Shown: positions 49,901 to 63,600, counted from the stretch's first letter. The stretch: DNA of 64,000 bases from Membranipora membranacea (GCA_914767715.1 OU612072.1:11408001-11472000), one strand, 5' to 3'. A program made the numbers and translations. The notes: generated by a model from the sequence alone, not told the origin.

Positions 49901-52657
49901 TTTGCATTGCATTAAATTTTTCAAAGGTTGGATTTTCCTCATGCATATCCATCTGAGTATCCTAGAGAAATGAATTATGGGAAAGGCTATTCACAAGCAT
50001 GAAACATCTTAGCACTAGGAGATGGCCATGTTGGTAAGATCGCTGGTATTTAAGCAGTTTGAAGGTCGTGTGTTCAAAGGTTGGCCCCCTGGTGTGCTCC
50101 AACCTGCGTACAAACAGAGAGCAAACTGACACAGTAATTGCAGCCTCGCCCTAAAGGAAATTAATGTCTCGCGGCCGATGCATTGTGGTGTGGTGTGCCA
50201 TAAGACCAATTGATTTTAAATAACACTAAATATATTCATATATCAACCCCCATTCTCTTACACAGGAAATAACACAATCAACAACAGCATGGTGAGAAAG
50301 AACTTAGATAAGCCTCTGTTCCTGGTGGGTATCAGACATAACACAAAGCTACACATGTACGCTGACACCGTTACGCCCTATTGGGACGATGACCAGATGA
50401 AACTACTCACCCAGCTAGAAGCCAGATATGATAAGGTTAGTTTACGTCAGAACTCCAAGGTGTTATCTCAGATTGGTGGTTGTTGGGAGGGCGAGAGTCA
50501 GTGTCAGGTCACTGAAAGTAGGTACTGCGATCTAGTGATAGCGGAAGGAGTTCAGGTCAAGTATTTATACGTAGTTTCTGAATACCGTCTGACCTGGCAT
50601 TCGATCTCTCCCCCTAAAACCAACAGCATATTACAGCCAGCACCTATAAACCTGCACCAGCACAAATGCTGACAAGTATGTTGCTCCTGATTACCGAGTC
50701 CGAGATCAAATAACCCGGACTCTACTTGCAGGGCTGTAAACTAGATTACTGGGTGGGTGTGGCTAGCAAATTTTTAGGCATGGATATACTTACACCAAAA
50801 TATGTAGATTATAGGTTCATTCCATTGTCAGGTTGACCTGATTCAGGTGTTGCCTAGCTGATAAAATGAAATAACTCTTTTTGAGGCGTTAATTAATAAG
50901 TCCTATTGTGTTTCTTCATTGATAGGCTGGTTGGGATGGCCGGTGAAGGTGGTTCTTCTCAGCATCTGGGTTGATGTTTTCACAAATGTAAATGATTTTG
51001 ATTTTACATTTTTTGGCTCCATGACAAACTGCACACATCAATGTAATTTACTCACATTACATTAACACTTTTTAAACCAATTCTATCCTTTGAGTGGATA
51101 TGGGTTTCATTGCTGGTCTGGTTGGCAACAGGGTGCCTGCGGCGGAACAAGCCCAATTTGGCTTTATAATCTGGGCCTGTGTTCAATTTGATATAGTTTA
51201 GTTTATTAGCATATCTGAAATAACTGTGATAATACAAAATTCGATCACAGGGTGCTTTGAGTAAAAATGGTACAACAAGTTTTTAAAAGTTTATAGTTGC
51301 TTGATGTTGCAGGTAAAAGAGAAGATGAATGCTATCATGCACAAGTTGAACCTAGTGCGTAGTGATGGGAGACTACAATCTGCTCAGAGAACTGTGGCCT
51401 TTGATAAACATGTAAGCAGTCTGGAGGCTATTGAAGATGAGATTAGAACTTTACAGAATAAAGTTATGGGGGTAAGCATGCAGCCTTCATTGATTTAAGG
51501 TCTAAATATTTTGTGATTCAAACCAGAATGATTGCGTCAAAATTATATCACTGACATCTCAATTTGCCATAATAAAAATCTAGCATTGTGAATTGTACTT
51601 AACTAATAAAACCAGAAAAAAAAGTTGTTATAATAATGAAAAATTAATTACTTAACACTAACAGCTCACAGGTAGAAACATAGTTTTCTCCACATGTTAA
51701 AAGAGTAGACGACTCCTATGGTTAGCAAACTTTCTGAAAAAACTTTCTGAAATAAAATCAAAAATCAAAGTAAAGTTTTTCTAGAAAGGTCTGCTTTAAC
51801 GACCCCTATGAGGTTACGATAAAACACGAGACATCAAATAATTATTTTTGTGACGCCACAAACCCTGACACAAACAGTGCAATCAACTCCCTCAAATTGG
51901 CCTAGAGATTCTCCGATATCCAGTATTCGATTTGAACATTTGATTGTGAGCCAAATTTTGGAAAGTAATAAGGCCATTTCTTATTAATTGTGTGTGCAGG
52001 TTGCTGGTGTGCTTTCCCAAACAAAAGCTCTATGGTCCTCATCTATAGTTGATGGAAAATTCCATAGAGAGACCTAATACCCCGAGACTGAATGGTTTTG
52101 TTCCAACTTGGGGAAATCTTAAACCACTGTGAACACATGCCGCATGGCTGCCCTTGCTGTCAAAGCTATATAAATCTACTAGAACTTGCCAACTCAGAAT
52201 TGTCATTATAAAGCAGCTTGTTTTTTTCTCTCTGGCCGGGAAACTTTTTCAAATATCCTTCTAACACAATCTAGTCCAGTTACCAGCCACTGCACATAAT
52301 ATTTTTAAGGTGTCACGGCACATTTGTAACCCAATAACACTTTCATTGATACTATATTGGAATTATAAAAGTCTAATAACCGCATAGTGATGAAAAAAAG
52401 ACATACCACTGTTGACGCAATTAACACAAATCTACATTTCATTTTGCATGAAAACATTATTATTAGTATATTGTTACTATTCATATCATTATCAGATTGA
52501 AGTTATGCCGGTGAACCACAGACAAGCGAAGCAGATAAAACAGAAGATGTTTGCTAACATGGAGGGGAGACTGTCAGATGTTAGCTCCATTCTCAGTGTC
52601 ATTAAACAGAAGAGAATCACATCTGCTAAACATTGTTTTTTGATGAGCCATGTTTGA
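46951..52657 (+). CDS. BAG1: BAG1-like co-chaperone (ubiquitin-like plus BAG domain)
   Basis: Exons: 46951-47125 (open back to an acceptor at 46907), 50266-50435, 51313-51471 and 52496-52657, giving 221 aa from this ATG, close to the short human BAG1. The first exon plus the start of the second form a ubiquitin-like fold (LQLCVGFQ at the start; TDIPSRCMSFVVNG at the beta-3/turn; L-V-G near its end). The last two and a half exons form a helical bundle of about 110 residues. Helices two and three (FDKHVSSLEAIEDEIRTL and RQAKQIKQKMFANMEGRL) match the BAG pattern. The family binds the Hsp70 nucleotide-binding domain and promotes ADP release in the cytosol and nucleus. An upstream exon may add residues. 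The assignment rests on domain order and length, not strong identity. Confidence 0.65.
47190..47280 (+). mobile_element. tRNA-derived SINE-like fragment
   Basis: ATGGTCCGAAGTTTAAGG followed by GAGGACTTGTGACTTGTGGG and CCAGGTTCAGTTTCTGG resembles the antisense copy near 49730-49800 over its whole length. The two copies appear to belong to one tRNA-derived family. It lies in intron 1 of the BAG1-like gene. Confidence 0.4.
48164..48218. repeat. Single arm of the AAACC-GCTGC foldback family
   Basis: The segment is an imperfect match to the left arm at 57787-57830 (AAACC, GTTGCTGCC, CAGCTCGGCTTT and CCCAGCAGAGCCA blocks), with no matching right arm nearby. Confidence 0.5.
49725..49803 (-). mobile_element. 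tRNA-derived SINE-like fragment (minus strand)
   Basis: On the minus strand it reads GTGGTACTGTCGGTTAAGGC (A-box-like) and then CCAGGCTCAATTCCTGG (B-box-like). The copy near 47190 matches it in order and spacing. No tail was resolved. Confidence 0.4.
50022..50180 (+). mobile_element. tRNA-derived SINE candidate, second type
   Basis: GATGGCCATGTTGGTAAGATCGC resembles a tRNA A box and D arm, and GGTCGTGTGTTCAAA resembles the B box about 30 bases later. A unique 3' body of about 90 bases follows. It lies just upstream of exon 2 of the BAG1-like gene. Confidence 0.45.
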
Positions 52658-54626
52658 GACACATTGGTAATAGATATCTAAAAGAAAACTTTCGGCCGTA
52701 CTGATCCGTTCGTTTTGGCCTGAAAGAAAAACGAAGAACTAGATAATATAACATGCTCAAACATTTATTTTTTTGTGTGCCTTTTTTCATAAATAAATTT
52801 AAATTTCTTCTCATTTTTCACACTGTGATAAAAAGACTACCTGTTGCACTTCCATCAATCAGTTGGTCCTGGAAAGACATTTGAAATGGGGTGAACCCTG
52901 CAGAATTTATATAATTTTTGAAATGATATTTAGGCATGAACCTGTCAAGACATGACAGTGGATGACTTCTCTGACTATCATTTCAAGGAACACTTGTTTT
53001 CTTAGTGCAGAGTTGTGCACTCTCTGTGCGAGTGGGCACAACTCTCGTACAATATTCTAATATTGATAGAAGAGATCAATGGCTTTAATCAATGCTTTAG
53101 TTTGAAATCACTAAAATGCAGGTAAAATACTAATAGTGGGCAATCATATCAATACACATACTGACTCTCGTGATCTGACTGGGCATGTAGATCACTGATA
53201 AACTAGGCTATAGTTACCACAAAGTAGATGTCGTAAGGCTAAGTATAAATCATGCGTGACTTTAAATTGCGCATGTGCAAGAACAATGAGTTTAGTCTAG
53301 GTTCTGAGAGAAAATTTGGTCAGGGAGAATGGGATAGCCCCTGCATGAACTGCCAATCAAAATCAGCTAATAGTGACAAGAGAGAATAACTATCAATATC
53401 AATTCCGCACGCATCGAAGAGCATACCACCAGAGCAGGTAGCCAATCAGATGGCTTCGGAATTCCGAGGCTCAATTTTGCAGAGATCAGCTCATGCCCAG
53501 AGCTGAGCATGCGCAGAATGATCAATACATTTGTAGATAGTTACCGCAAATCAAGACTAAAGACAAAAAAGTAATCACAATCAGAAGATAGAACACTGAG
53601 TTGGTCAATTACTAAGAATGATCCATCTGAGGGAGTTCATTGATCTGAGTGTAATGTCATATGTTTGACTGAACACTGATGTTAAGCTAAGCCTGTGTGT
53701 TCCATAACTATACCTCTACAGTTGCTTGAGAAGAGATTTTGCACTTTTTCTATGATTAGCTTCAGTAAGTCACTAACTCTAAGTGACTCAATGAATGAAT
53801 GAGTTGAGAAAGTGTGTAGTAGTACACTAGCTAAGCTAGTAGGTAGGATACTTCACTTACTTTACTAGTAACTAGCTAGTTCCGGTAAGCTACTCAAGTT
53901 ACTGTATCCAAACATCTAACTCACTGAGCTTGTCAGACAGGTTAATTATTTAATTACAATAGACAACCTTTGTGAAGGGCGGGGCTAATGGGAGTAATGA
54001 AGGTTCATTACAAAGTTTCACTAAGTTCCCTGCATCGATACTAAGCATGACAGGCACTGGCAATGGTGTGGCAAGACTGATATAATATGGTCTTAGCTTT
54101 TTAGGCAGTAGTATGACGTCACAGCAAACCAACCTGCACAGCACCATGCTGCATATGTCCTCTGGCCTACACTACAGCACCTACAAAGCCGTCTTGTAGG
54201 GAGTCGTATTACATACATGAGTGTCCTGCCACTGCTCTGCAACATTCATGTCTTATTTGTTGGGGCAGCAATCTGAGGGAAGTTTGTGAAAATGCTTTGT
54301 TATAGCAATTAGAGGCTCCTGAAGCATTTTTTTACCGTAGTGTGGTTCTGTATTGTCTGATAGCCAAAAATATTGTGAAAACTCACGTTATGTGCTGACT
54401 GCCATAATATCATGATATAGGCACCAAATCCAGGCCTTATCATTTGTCTTAAAAGGTTTATAGTGTATAAAGACATTGCGCTGACATCATGTTCATGACA
54501 TCGACTTTGTTATTTGGCACAAAGTATGTTGGTTTGAAGGGACTATTTTAATCAAATGAACCTAAATATTGTATTCCAGCTGTATGTGCTATATTAAGGA
54601 AAACTGTAGCGAAGACTAAGTAGGAT
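52658..54626. other. Intergenic region between the BAG1-like gene and WDR27
   Basis: No gene recognised. It holds a short inverted repeat at about 53008-53042 (GAGTTGTGC and GCACAACTC arms) and, close to the WDR27 start, presumably its promoter. Confidence 0.4.
52792..52797 (+). terminator. Candidate polyadenylation signal for the BAG1-like gene
   Basis: AATAAA about 135 bases after the stop codon. Confidence 0.35.
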
Positions 54627-57600
54627 ATGACATCAGGCGCTGAACACTGGCTCACTTTCTCCGGCAGCACTCTCCCATGCACAGCGAAGTCACCTGTCAT
54701 AACTCAGTCTAGGGATGGGAGTTATCTCGCTGCAGTGAATAATAAATCATGTGACATACTGATATATATGTGTGAGGATTGGCAGAAGAGAACAACTGAG
54801 GTAGGTGATCAAATCTAGTCAAATAACCAATTATGAAAAGGAGGAAGCTTTCTTTATAATCCAATCTCAATTGCTGGTTCTGTATTTGACTAGACTGTTG
54901 GAGAGAGATTTGCCACCATTAAATTTGGCTATCAAAATCTTCATCCATGATGAATGCAAGAAGTATCACAATTGATATCTTGTTTTCTTTTTTATAAGCC
55001 GCTCCTAACTCTGGCGGGACATAGAGCCTCCCCACAGTGTCTCACCTTCTCACACACATCAGAACCTCAGCTATTAATCAGTGTAGCATCAGATTACATC
55101 ATCAAGTGGAATATTACCGAGTGTCTTATCAACAAACATAACGGTGAGTGTAATGTTATATTTTTTTCGTTCCCCTGAGGTGTTTATATGAGCTATAATT
55201 TAGTTTAGCTGGTTTTGGGTGTCCTTATTTTACCTAGTTCCAATTTTAGATAGCAAAGGATGGAGCTCATATAATGTAAAGTAGATTGGTTAGCTAGCGA
55301 TAAATTGATATGCTCCAAGCATGTTTCCCACAACGCAATTCACGGGCCATTCCTAGTTAGATCAGATCTAAGATAACTTTGGATTGATTTCCAATAAGAG
55401 CTGCATTCAATTATCGTGTTCTGATTTTCTTCAGCATTTGATTTGAAAGTTACAAATCTCCTGGGAATGCAATGCTTTAGTTGCTGAAGAATACTCTTTT
55501 AAACAGAATATGTGTTACACTGCAGCAAGGAAGTAAATAAACTAGGCCTTAAGCTTCAAATTTAGCAAGACTCAGAAAACAACAGCCCACTACTGTGTTA
55601 AATCAATTTTGATCAGATTTTTTCCAACCTGAGGGAAGCAACTCCAAATACAGGAAGTTAGATCAATTTTGAACTTCTCTGTGATCTTGTATTTGTAAAG
55701 GACTAAAAACCTCAAATTTTGTGTTTTGTTGTATTTGCAAGAGTTTTCGGATAAGAATTTTCTAATAGCATGACTTTACAAAGTTTCTTCTTATCCGTAG
55801 GTGTTGCAGTGAGAGGGTCCGTAGTAAAACAAGCCCCAGAGTTTGGTGTGAATCACATCTCCCTCCATCCAGACGACAAAGTTATAGCTCTCTGTACAGG
55901 ATGTGATGTCATTGTATATGATATCCAGGTTAGGAAACTGCTATTCACAAACTACTGTTGCCCCCCACAAGGGTAGTTCTCCATATTTTAGGGCCTGATT
56001 TGAGTATGATGATAAATGATCAGACTCGATGATAATCGAGGCAGCAAAAGCTTATCTTAAATCTAGATAAATTTGATCCTACTTTCATGTTTGTCTATTC
56101 TCAGACAGTATAAATAACTTGTGCAAGTATCAGACTATTCTTGTAATGGAACAGAACCGCACACAAGTTAATCTAGTTCAATTTTCACCCAAGTTAACCA
56201 AAATCACCAGGTAACAAGCAGACATTGGGTGGACAGCTCAATGACTAAACTTGTTCCAGCCACGAAATTCGTAAAAATGTTAGAATGTATAGCTATGCTG
56301 TAGATATCTGGGTGATTGACTCTTTTTTGCATAGCCTACAATTCTTTCTATAATTTTCTGTGTTGGGTTTTATTAGGAATCTGCTGATGTACATCACCTC
56401 ACTGGACATACAGACAATGTTACATGTGCAGAGTTCTGTCCTCACTATGACTCCACTTTAGTGACTGCATCTGTCGACAGGACTTATATGGTATGTGCAG
56501 AGGAACCTGACATGATTCAGGCTTCATGTGAGCCCACAACTCCTGCTATGCCGAACATCTTACAGTAAATGTCATATTTTTAACAGGAAGTATTGAAGGT
56601 ACTGATTTATAGGATAAGCTAAGATACACTAGCATTCCATTCAACTCAAAACACGCTATCTGGCACACTATTTTAAATAGCCCATTTATACTCGAAACGT
56701 CAGAGTATACATAGCCAGTAGTTATGCATTATCAGCTACCTTTGTTATATCATATGTTTGGTATTTTCATGTTAACTGTATTAATATCGACACATATTGA
56801 TTGCTATAACCTAACACATATAACATTATTGCCCACATAAATATGTGGTTGGAGTTATGCCCTATTTGACATTGAGAAAGTAACTCCTCTCCTCATTGAT
56901 GTAACATCACTGGTAACATCAACAGCAGGTTACTATGGACAGCCTTGTGGATCGATTAGTATTCTCAGTGGGTTAAGAAGTTGAAAAAAAAGTAGGAGGA
57001 TGATATGATTATGTACGGATATATCATTCGTACTCATGATATTTTAGATATGGAACACGTCCAGTGGAGATCTATTATATAAATCATGTATCATATCTTC
57101 ATCTCCTTTTGAATCTCTGATTATGAATGAGAGCAGTGAGGAATTCATTCTGATATCTGAGGATGGTATGGTAAGTAAAGAAGTTACGTAATGATAAAAA
57201 TTAACTTAATTATGTTAGACGCGTCAGACTGCACTGCTCGATGTAACATCTCATTTTCTTTTGTAATTTCAACTTAACTCAGCCAATCATTCTGTGTTAA
57301 TGGCAGGTCCCCCTATGCCTGAATCAAACTCAAATCAAGTCAAATCTATTGTTGTATTATCGAATTATACTGTCACTGATGCAAGACAGTTTCTGCTGCC
57401 TGAAAAATAAATACCGACGATCAACGGATGGTCAACAAAATCTGTTGACTTAAATCACATTTGATGAAATTTTTACTGCATTTCATGTTTTGGTACGTGT
57501 ATAGATCAAGTTTAATCCAATTGCCTGCATTCCAGTTGCTCCCTTCCACTGGTCACGCCGCAGGCCTTTGCTTGCAGTATGACCAGTTGATCGGGATCAA

Positions 57601-60600
57601 CTCCGAATGTAGGCAAAGTTCTCATATGTACATAAATTTGATACAATATTCTTATGTAGATAAGAATATATGATGTGTCTAGTGATTCCAAGTTTTCTGA
57701 ATTGAAGGAGGTCAATATTGAGAAGATCATTTATAAGCACAGCAGTAACTTTGGGGTAAGTACCTCCATCAACAACCGATTAACACCTTAAACCACTGCT
57801 GACGCAGCTGGGCTTTGCCCAGCAGAGCCACTTAAATTATTGACTGATGGCTCTGCTGGGAATAGCCCAGCTGTGGCAGCAGTGGTTTAAGAGTTCGCGA
57901 GTATATACTTAGTAAAGAAGTTTCACTTAATTTCTCTATCCACATTTTATTTTTTGGCTCATCAGTCATAATCTCAATAGATTAATGATTAAACTCATGT
58001 TAGTCTAAACAAATTTGAGCTATTGTATTTCATGCAAAGAAGAACATGTGTTTTCCTGTATGTGGCAATCTCAGAAACAATGTAAAACATCTTTAACAAA
58101 CACAACAAAATATAGGCATGGCAAAAATAATTTTTAGGAGTTTAGATTGATTGGTAGTGAGTATAACCCACAGTAAGGCGCCAAACAAAGTGCATGGTAC
58201 TTGAAAATAATGCATGAACAATGATAAGACAACAACGAAATGTAAGCATGACAGGCCATGTTAAAATCAGTAAAATTACAATTTGTGTTAACACTACAAC
58301 TGGGACTTGTCACATCTCTTCAATTTATCAAAAATGGTTTCTTTATGTGTAAAATACCCTGTATATATATAGGTGTGAATGGAGGACTGTAAAATTGACA
58401 AGTTGGACTTTTCTGTCTGCTTTTCGAGTTGCTCCCACCATCTGGCTCATCTGTGAACTTTAACACCCTCCTCTAAGGTAAAATGCATCCCTAAGCAAGT
58501 GCTCTAAGAGGGGTAGCAACATCAGTTTCCAGAACAATGGGTCTTACTTAATTAGACAATCACAATGACCACCTAATTTTGGCTGGTACTAGGATTGTTT
58601 AACAGGAGCTGGCAGGGGACAATCTTCGTCATCGTCGCCATCTCTAGCAGTTTGAGTTGGTGTGTTTGCAGTTAGAATAATTGGTTTGGTTGCTGTTGAC
58701 ATAAGAACAGGTATCTGCTTCTCATCACGTGGCAACCTCTTGTATGCTGTCATATTGATCAGTTGTTCAACTGCATTTTCATGAAGCTCCTTCAGGCTTT
58801 TGTAGTTAGTTTCATCAATATTAGCTAATACGTCAGTTATAGTCCGTACATAACCACCGCTCCATGAAGTTAGGCCAGGTTTGGAAGATAACAATACTTC
58901 AGTGTCATTCAGCATCAGTTGTATAGATCCTTCTTGTATGAGCTCATCCCATTCATCTTGATCAAATCCTTCCAAGTGCTGGCAAGCTGATATAATTATA
59001 ACCTAACAAATATATAATTCCAGATTCACTTTGATATAGCCTGGGATTCAGGCGAACAATAGGGCCTTGTCTGTATTGTTGGTTGTGTTAGAAATTGCTT
59101 ATGCTTATGCGTATGTTGAGTTATCTACTCATGTATCACTATTGTGCATTTCTGAATAGACGCATGTGTTTTGTTTTGATTGGCCACTGGGTTTTGTTTT
59201 TTTGTTGTGTTGAGCTGTCTCTTCTGAATAGATAACTCCAAATTATTGGACTGAATCCCAGTCTTACTTTGATAGGTAATAAGGGCTATTACTCTTAACA
59301 TAAATAAACAATTTATTTGTTTGACAAAATTCTGACAGTCCCCCAATGTCAATCTATTACTGTAAAGTTGTACCCTTTATTTCGGGGGATATCAATATTG
59401 GTACTCACTGTTGGGAGATGAGCATTCTGTCTGAAAATTTCCTTTTGATCTCTTATCATCTCGAGAATCCTTTTTATCTTGAGTGGTATACACTGGTTAG
59501 GATCTTCAGCGTCGTGTCTCAAGTGAATATTCCCTGCGTGACCGTGAGAAATAATTGAGATAATCAACAATGAAGCTAGTCCAACTGATTCGGTAAGGAA
59601 TTGTCCGAAGGCTAGTTGGAACTTTGTAGTAACTTTTTCCTGATCGCCTGCGTAGTTAAATTCATGTTTTTTCACGGGTGGTTCCGCACCACAAATCGAC
59701 TGTAGAGTGTTTCTCATTTTCTCTGCTGCTTCGGTAAAATCAGAGTCATAATAAACTATCCCCCTTCTCAGACATCTTTTTGACTTAGTGTCTAGACTTG
59801 TGCGAGGAATGACATATTGGTTTGTGACCGATTGTGATAAATAGTCTAACATCTCTATCGACATTTTCATGTCAGCATAATCAAAATGGATCTCTCCTTC
59901 AAAAATCATTTGGAAGGTGTCGCTCAACTCTTTTATATAGCAGAATGTGGAAGTCCTAATTATCTCTAGAAAGTCTACGTTATCGATTTCTATTAGAAAT
60001 TTTAACAGCATCCTTGCATAATCAATCTTCCTCCAAATCTCTGTGTATTTCAAAACTAAGTCCATAGCATATTCACATTTGGATAGCACAACGATGTTCA
60101 CGACACACATATTGTTTTCATCTGTGAGACCTGTTAAAAAGTCACTGATGAGATCTTGATGAACATCTTCACAATTCTCCGCTACAGTATCAAACAGCTC
60201 CATCCCTGTTTTGATTGAATCCTCATTCATATGGTCTTCACGGAAAGATATTAAAGCATTTGAGATGTTTTCTAGCAGTGATTTTCTGTCTCCTACATAC
60301 AAATCCCAAAGTTGATCTTGCCTGCTTTGTAGAAGTGTCCCAACAAAGCGAAATTTGCAGCGAAGCAAAGCATGCTTTATAATGGCCAGCATCTCATCCA
60401 GCTGCATGGTAATAATCTCAAAGACATATTTTAGGAAATTATAGCGTACCCCCTCTGTTAACCATATGTGGGGTAAGGTTTTCAAATATAATTTGACTTC
60501 GCTCTCGAATAATTTTGAAATGTAGTGAAACACTTGTGAAGCTTGTGATTGAATAGAGTTATAAACAATGAACGGGACAAGTAGTTTGCGAACATCTGAA

Positions 60601-63600
60601 ATATCTTCAGGTCCAAGACTGGTGATTGCTCCTCTGTTCAAACCCGCAAGTCTATCATCAGTTCTTGATAGGTGCTGACATAAAAAACCTAAGACTACAG
60701 CATAGTCCTTCTCCATAGCTACTTCTAATGCGTTCAGGTCTTGTGCATTCCTCCAAAGAATCAAATCGGCGACGATCTCTCTTTGCTCAGTGTGTTTGAG
60801 AAGTTCCTGTATGATCTTAAACGTCATATTTTGATTTACTGAAACTCGTATAACATGCTGTAGTAGATTATCTTTGTTGACCTCTATTCTTGGGAGGGTA
60901 ACAGCTCTGTTATACCCAACAGTACTGTTCAGTAGATATTTGTCAAATATATGTCTTATTCTCTCGGTAGGGTCTTCAGTGTTCTCCATCAACTGCATGA
61001 GGATGTTGTATCCGTTCGAGGGATCTTGATAACATATCTGGTCAATTTGTTGCTGGTTGTCTAATCCTTCAAGAGCCGCGTCGATGTCTTGTATGCTGAT
61101 ATACTGGTTAGCTTTCACGCGTCTATAAAGTGATCCATGATCTGTTGCCATGATCCAACTCACTGTTTCAAATTGCAGGACAGGTCAGAGGAGACGACTG
61201 AGGGTATATCCACATTTGTACTCTCAGCTGCGCTAGTCACTATCCCACTCAATGAGGATGAGGAAGAAGAATTGTCGGGTTACTCTATTAGCCAAAGGTA
61301 AGCTATCAACTCCCTGACTATAAAAAAATTATCGCTGTATGAGAATAAGGTGCCCTAGTTAGCCTTATCAGTTAAGGACGCTTTAGCATGAGATAGCAAG
61401 GCTATTCATATGGCGGTAAATAGACACTTCTTGATAATACAGTGCTTAGTTAATAATATTTTTAGTATTGATCATATTGTCGGAGCAAGCAAACATCACA
61501 TCGAGTAAAAAGGCATGTGATGTTTTTTGCAATGAAATATATACTATTCTATAACACTAAGACCGCTACATGTTTAACCATGCAGCCAATGTCATTTGCA
61601 AATAAATGTGATGATCGAGCTTGATGTAATCATGTAAAAAAGGTAGTGTGATAGTAGCATATATCTCCAACTTTACTGTAATCCACGTGGTCTTCCTCAT
61701 GTTGACATTATCTGTTGACCTGACCAGTATCCCAGGCAGTAGCATAAATTTTGCGGCGCCTGTGGCGAAGTGTTGCCCGTGTGAAACCCTAATATTTAGT
61801 CTATAGCCTTAAGCACTAAATGATATAATATATTCTTATTTATGATTTCAGAAGCCTGTTTGGTCATATCGAGTTACTGATCGTTGTAACAGCGTCACAT
61901 TGCCTGATTATAAACTCACAGACTGGAGACTCTGTTGATATAAACACTCTCTCAGGTAATCAGATGAATGCTTTTTTTTAACGTAGTGCTTCATTTGATT
62001 TTCTCAGAAACAAGGTATAAATCTGTGTACTGGTTTTGCAGGAGATTTTGGACGAGTGACAGTCATAGAATTGAACCATAAACTATTGGCTATTGGATGG
62101 ATGGATGGATTTTATTACTATCACTGACAGCATTATTAAAAGAAGAAATGAGTCGCGAAATACAGTGTACATTGGAATGGGGAATAAATTTGACATATCA
62201 TGATTAAAGATTTGTCCTTCAGAGTTGCTCAGAACTCTAGATACCTGACTCCTCATCATTTTGCCCAAGAATCATCCCTGAGGTGGTGAATAATAGAAAC
62301 TATCCTATGATAAACTGAAACTTTGTTTATTTTATTATTATAAATATAGTAATTACTTAACTATAAGTATGATACTTACTGCATCGAGAAAGAATTCGAG
62401 TGTCTAATTACTATTATATGATTTGATTCTAGAGTGTGGGTTCGGCTGTCTGACTAAAGCCTCTCTGCTCCCATTGACATGTGAATCTGACGAGGATCAT
62501 GGTGATCACTCTGACACTGATGTCTATTCACAATATGATGTAAGACTTATAAGTCATGGCTTGATGGACGATAAACTCAAATTCTCTACCGTATCTCCTC
62601 TAAAAGCTTACATGACAAATCAACAAACTAACCTTCAGCTGTCGGTGATAAACAGGTATTGTCACAGTAGAAATTCTTTTTCCTTCCCACAATGCAACTG
62701 TAACATGGAAGTCCCCGGAAGACCAAGTCAATCTCATTCACTAAGGCGTTTATTGGTAATGTTATTTTCCAAGAAACCTTGTTGTATATACATGCTCTAT
62801 CAAATGATATGGACACAAGATATGTCCCTAGACATCCCAATAATTATCCAAGGCAGGTAATGAGAAATGAGAAAGATTCTATGATACAATCTGGCTACAA
62901 CTACTAAAATGTTTCGCAGGAAAATATGATGTCCATTTTATTGGTGATTACGCTGATTATGCTGAAATTTCTTGCTCTCATGTTTGTAGGGTACCTGTAA
63001 TATCTAGCTCACCGTTACGATCCAGTCTTGTTCCAAAGCAGCCGAAGCCAGCTAAGAGAAGGAGGCCTGGGGTCAGAGGTGCCATGAGACCTGTCAAGAA
63101 GTCGGGTGGTGTACAGGACCAACCAGTAGTATTCAAAACCAAAGTCAAGTCCTCAGGCTACAGTACGACACACAGCAAGTATGTCATGATCATTATAATC
63201 AGAATAATGATCTGTAGGCTTCTTCAAGTTTAAATGATATAGGGTCGTTATAGCAAATATGTATTTAGGTAATTTGGTTTAAATAGGAACATTCTGCCAT
63301 TGACAAGCCTTATGATTCTTGACTAGCTAATTCATCAGAGTGGGAAACTCCCCCAGCTCACCAGATTTATAAAAATGTAGTTGATTGCTAGCTAGCCTTT
63401 CAACCTGAGAACTATACTTGTTTTGTCGTTGTTGAGAACTAGCTGAGCAAATCAAAGTTATTAAATACAATTTTCAGTTATTATCTCTTACAAAACAGAA
63501 GAAAACTCCCATTTTCTTGACACTGCCTCATGACTAACTTGCAGTTGATGTACCATTTCAAGCCTGTTATCATAAACCATCAGGTGTTTCTTTGATTGTG

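Noticed and set aside
59346-59558. 70-residue plus-strand frame inside WDR27 intron 6
   Set aside because: It is the antisense shadow of the caspase-like gene.
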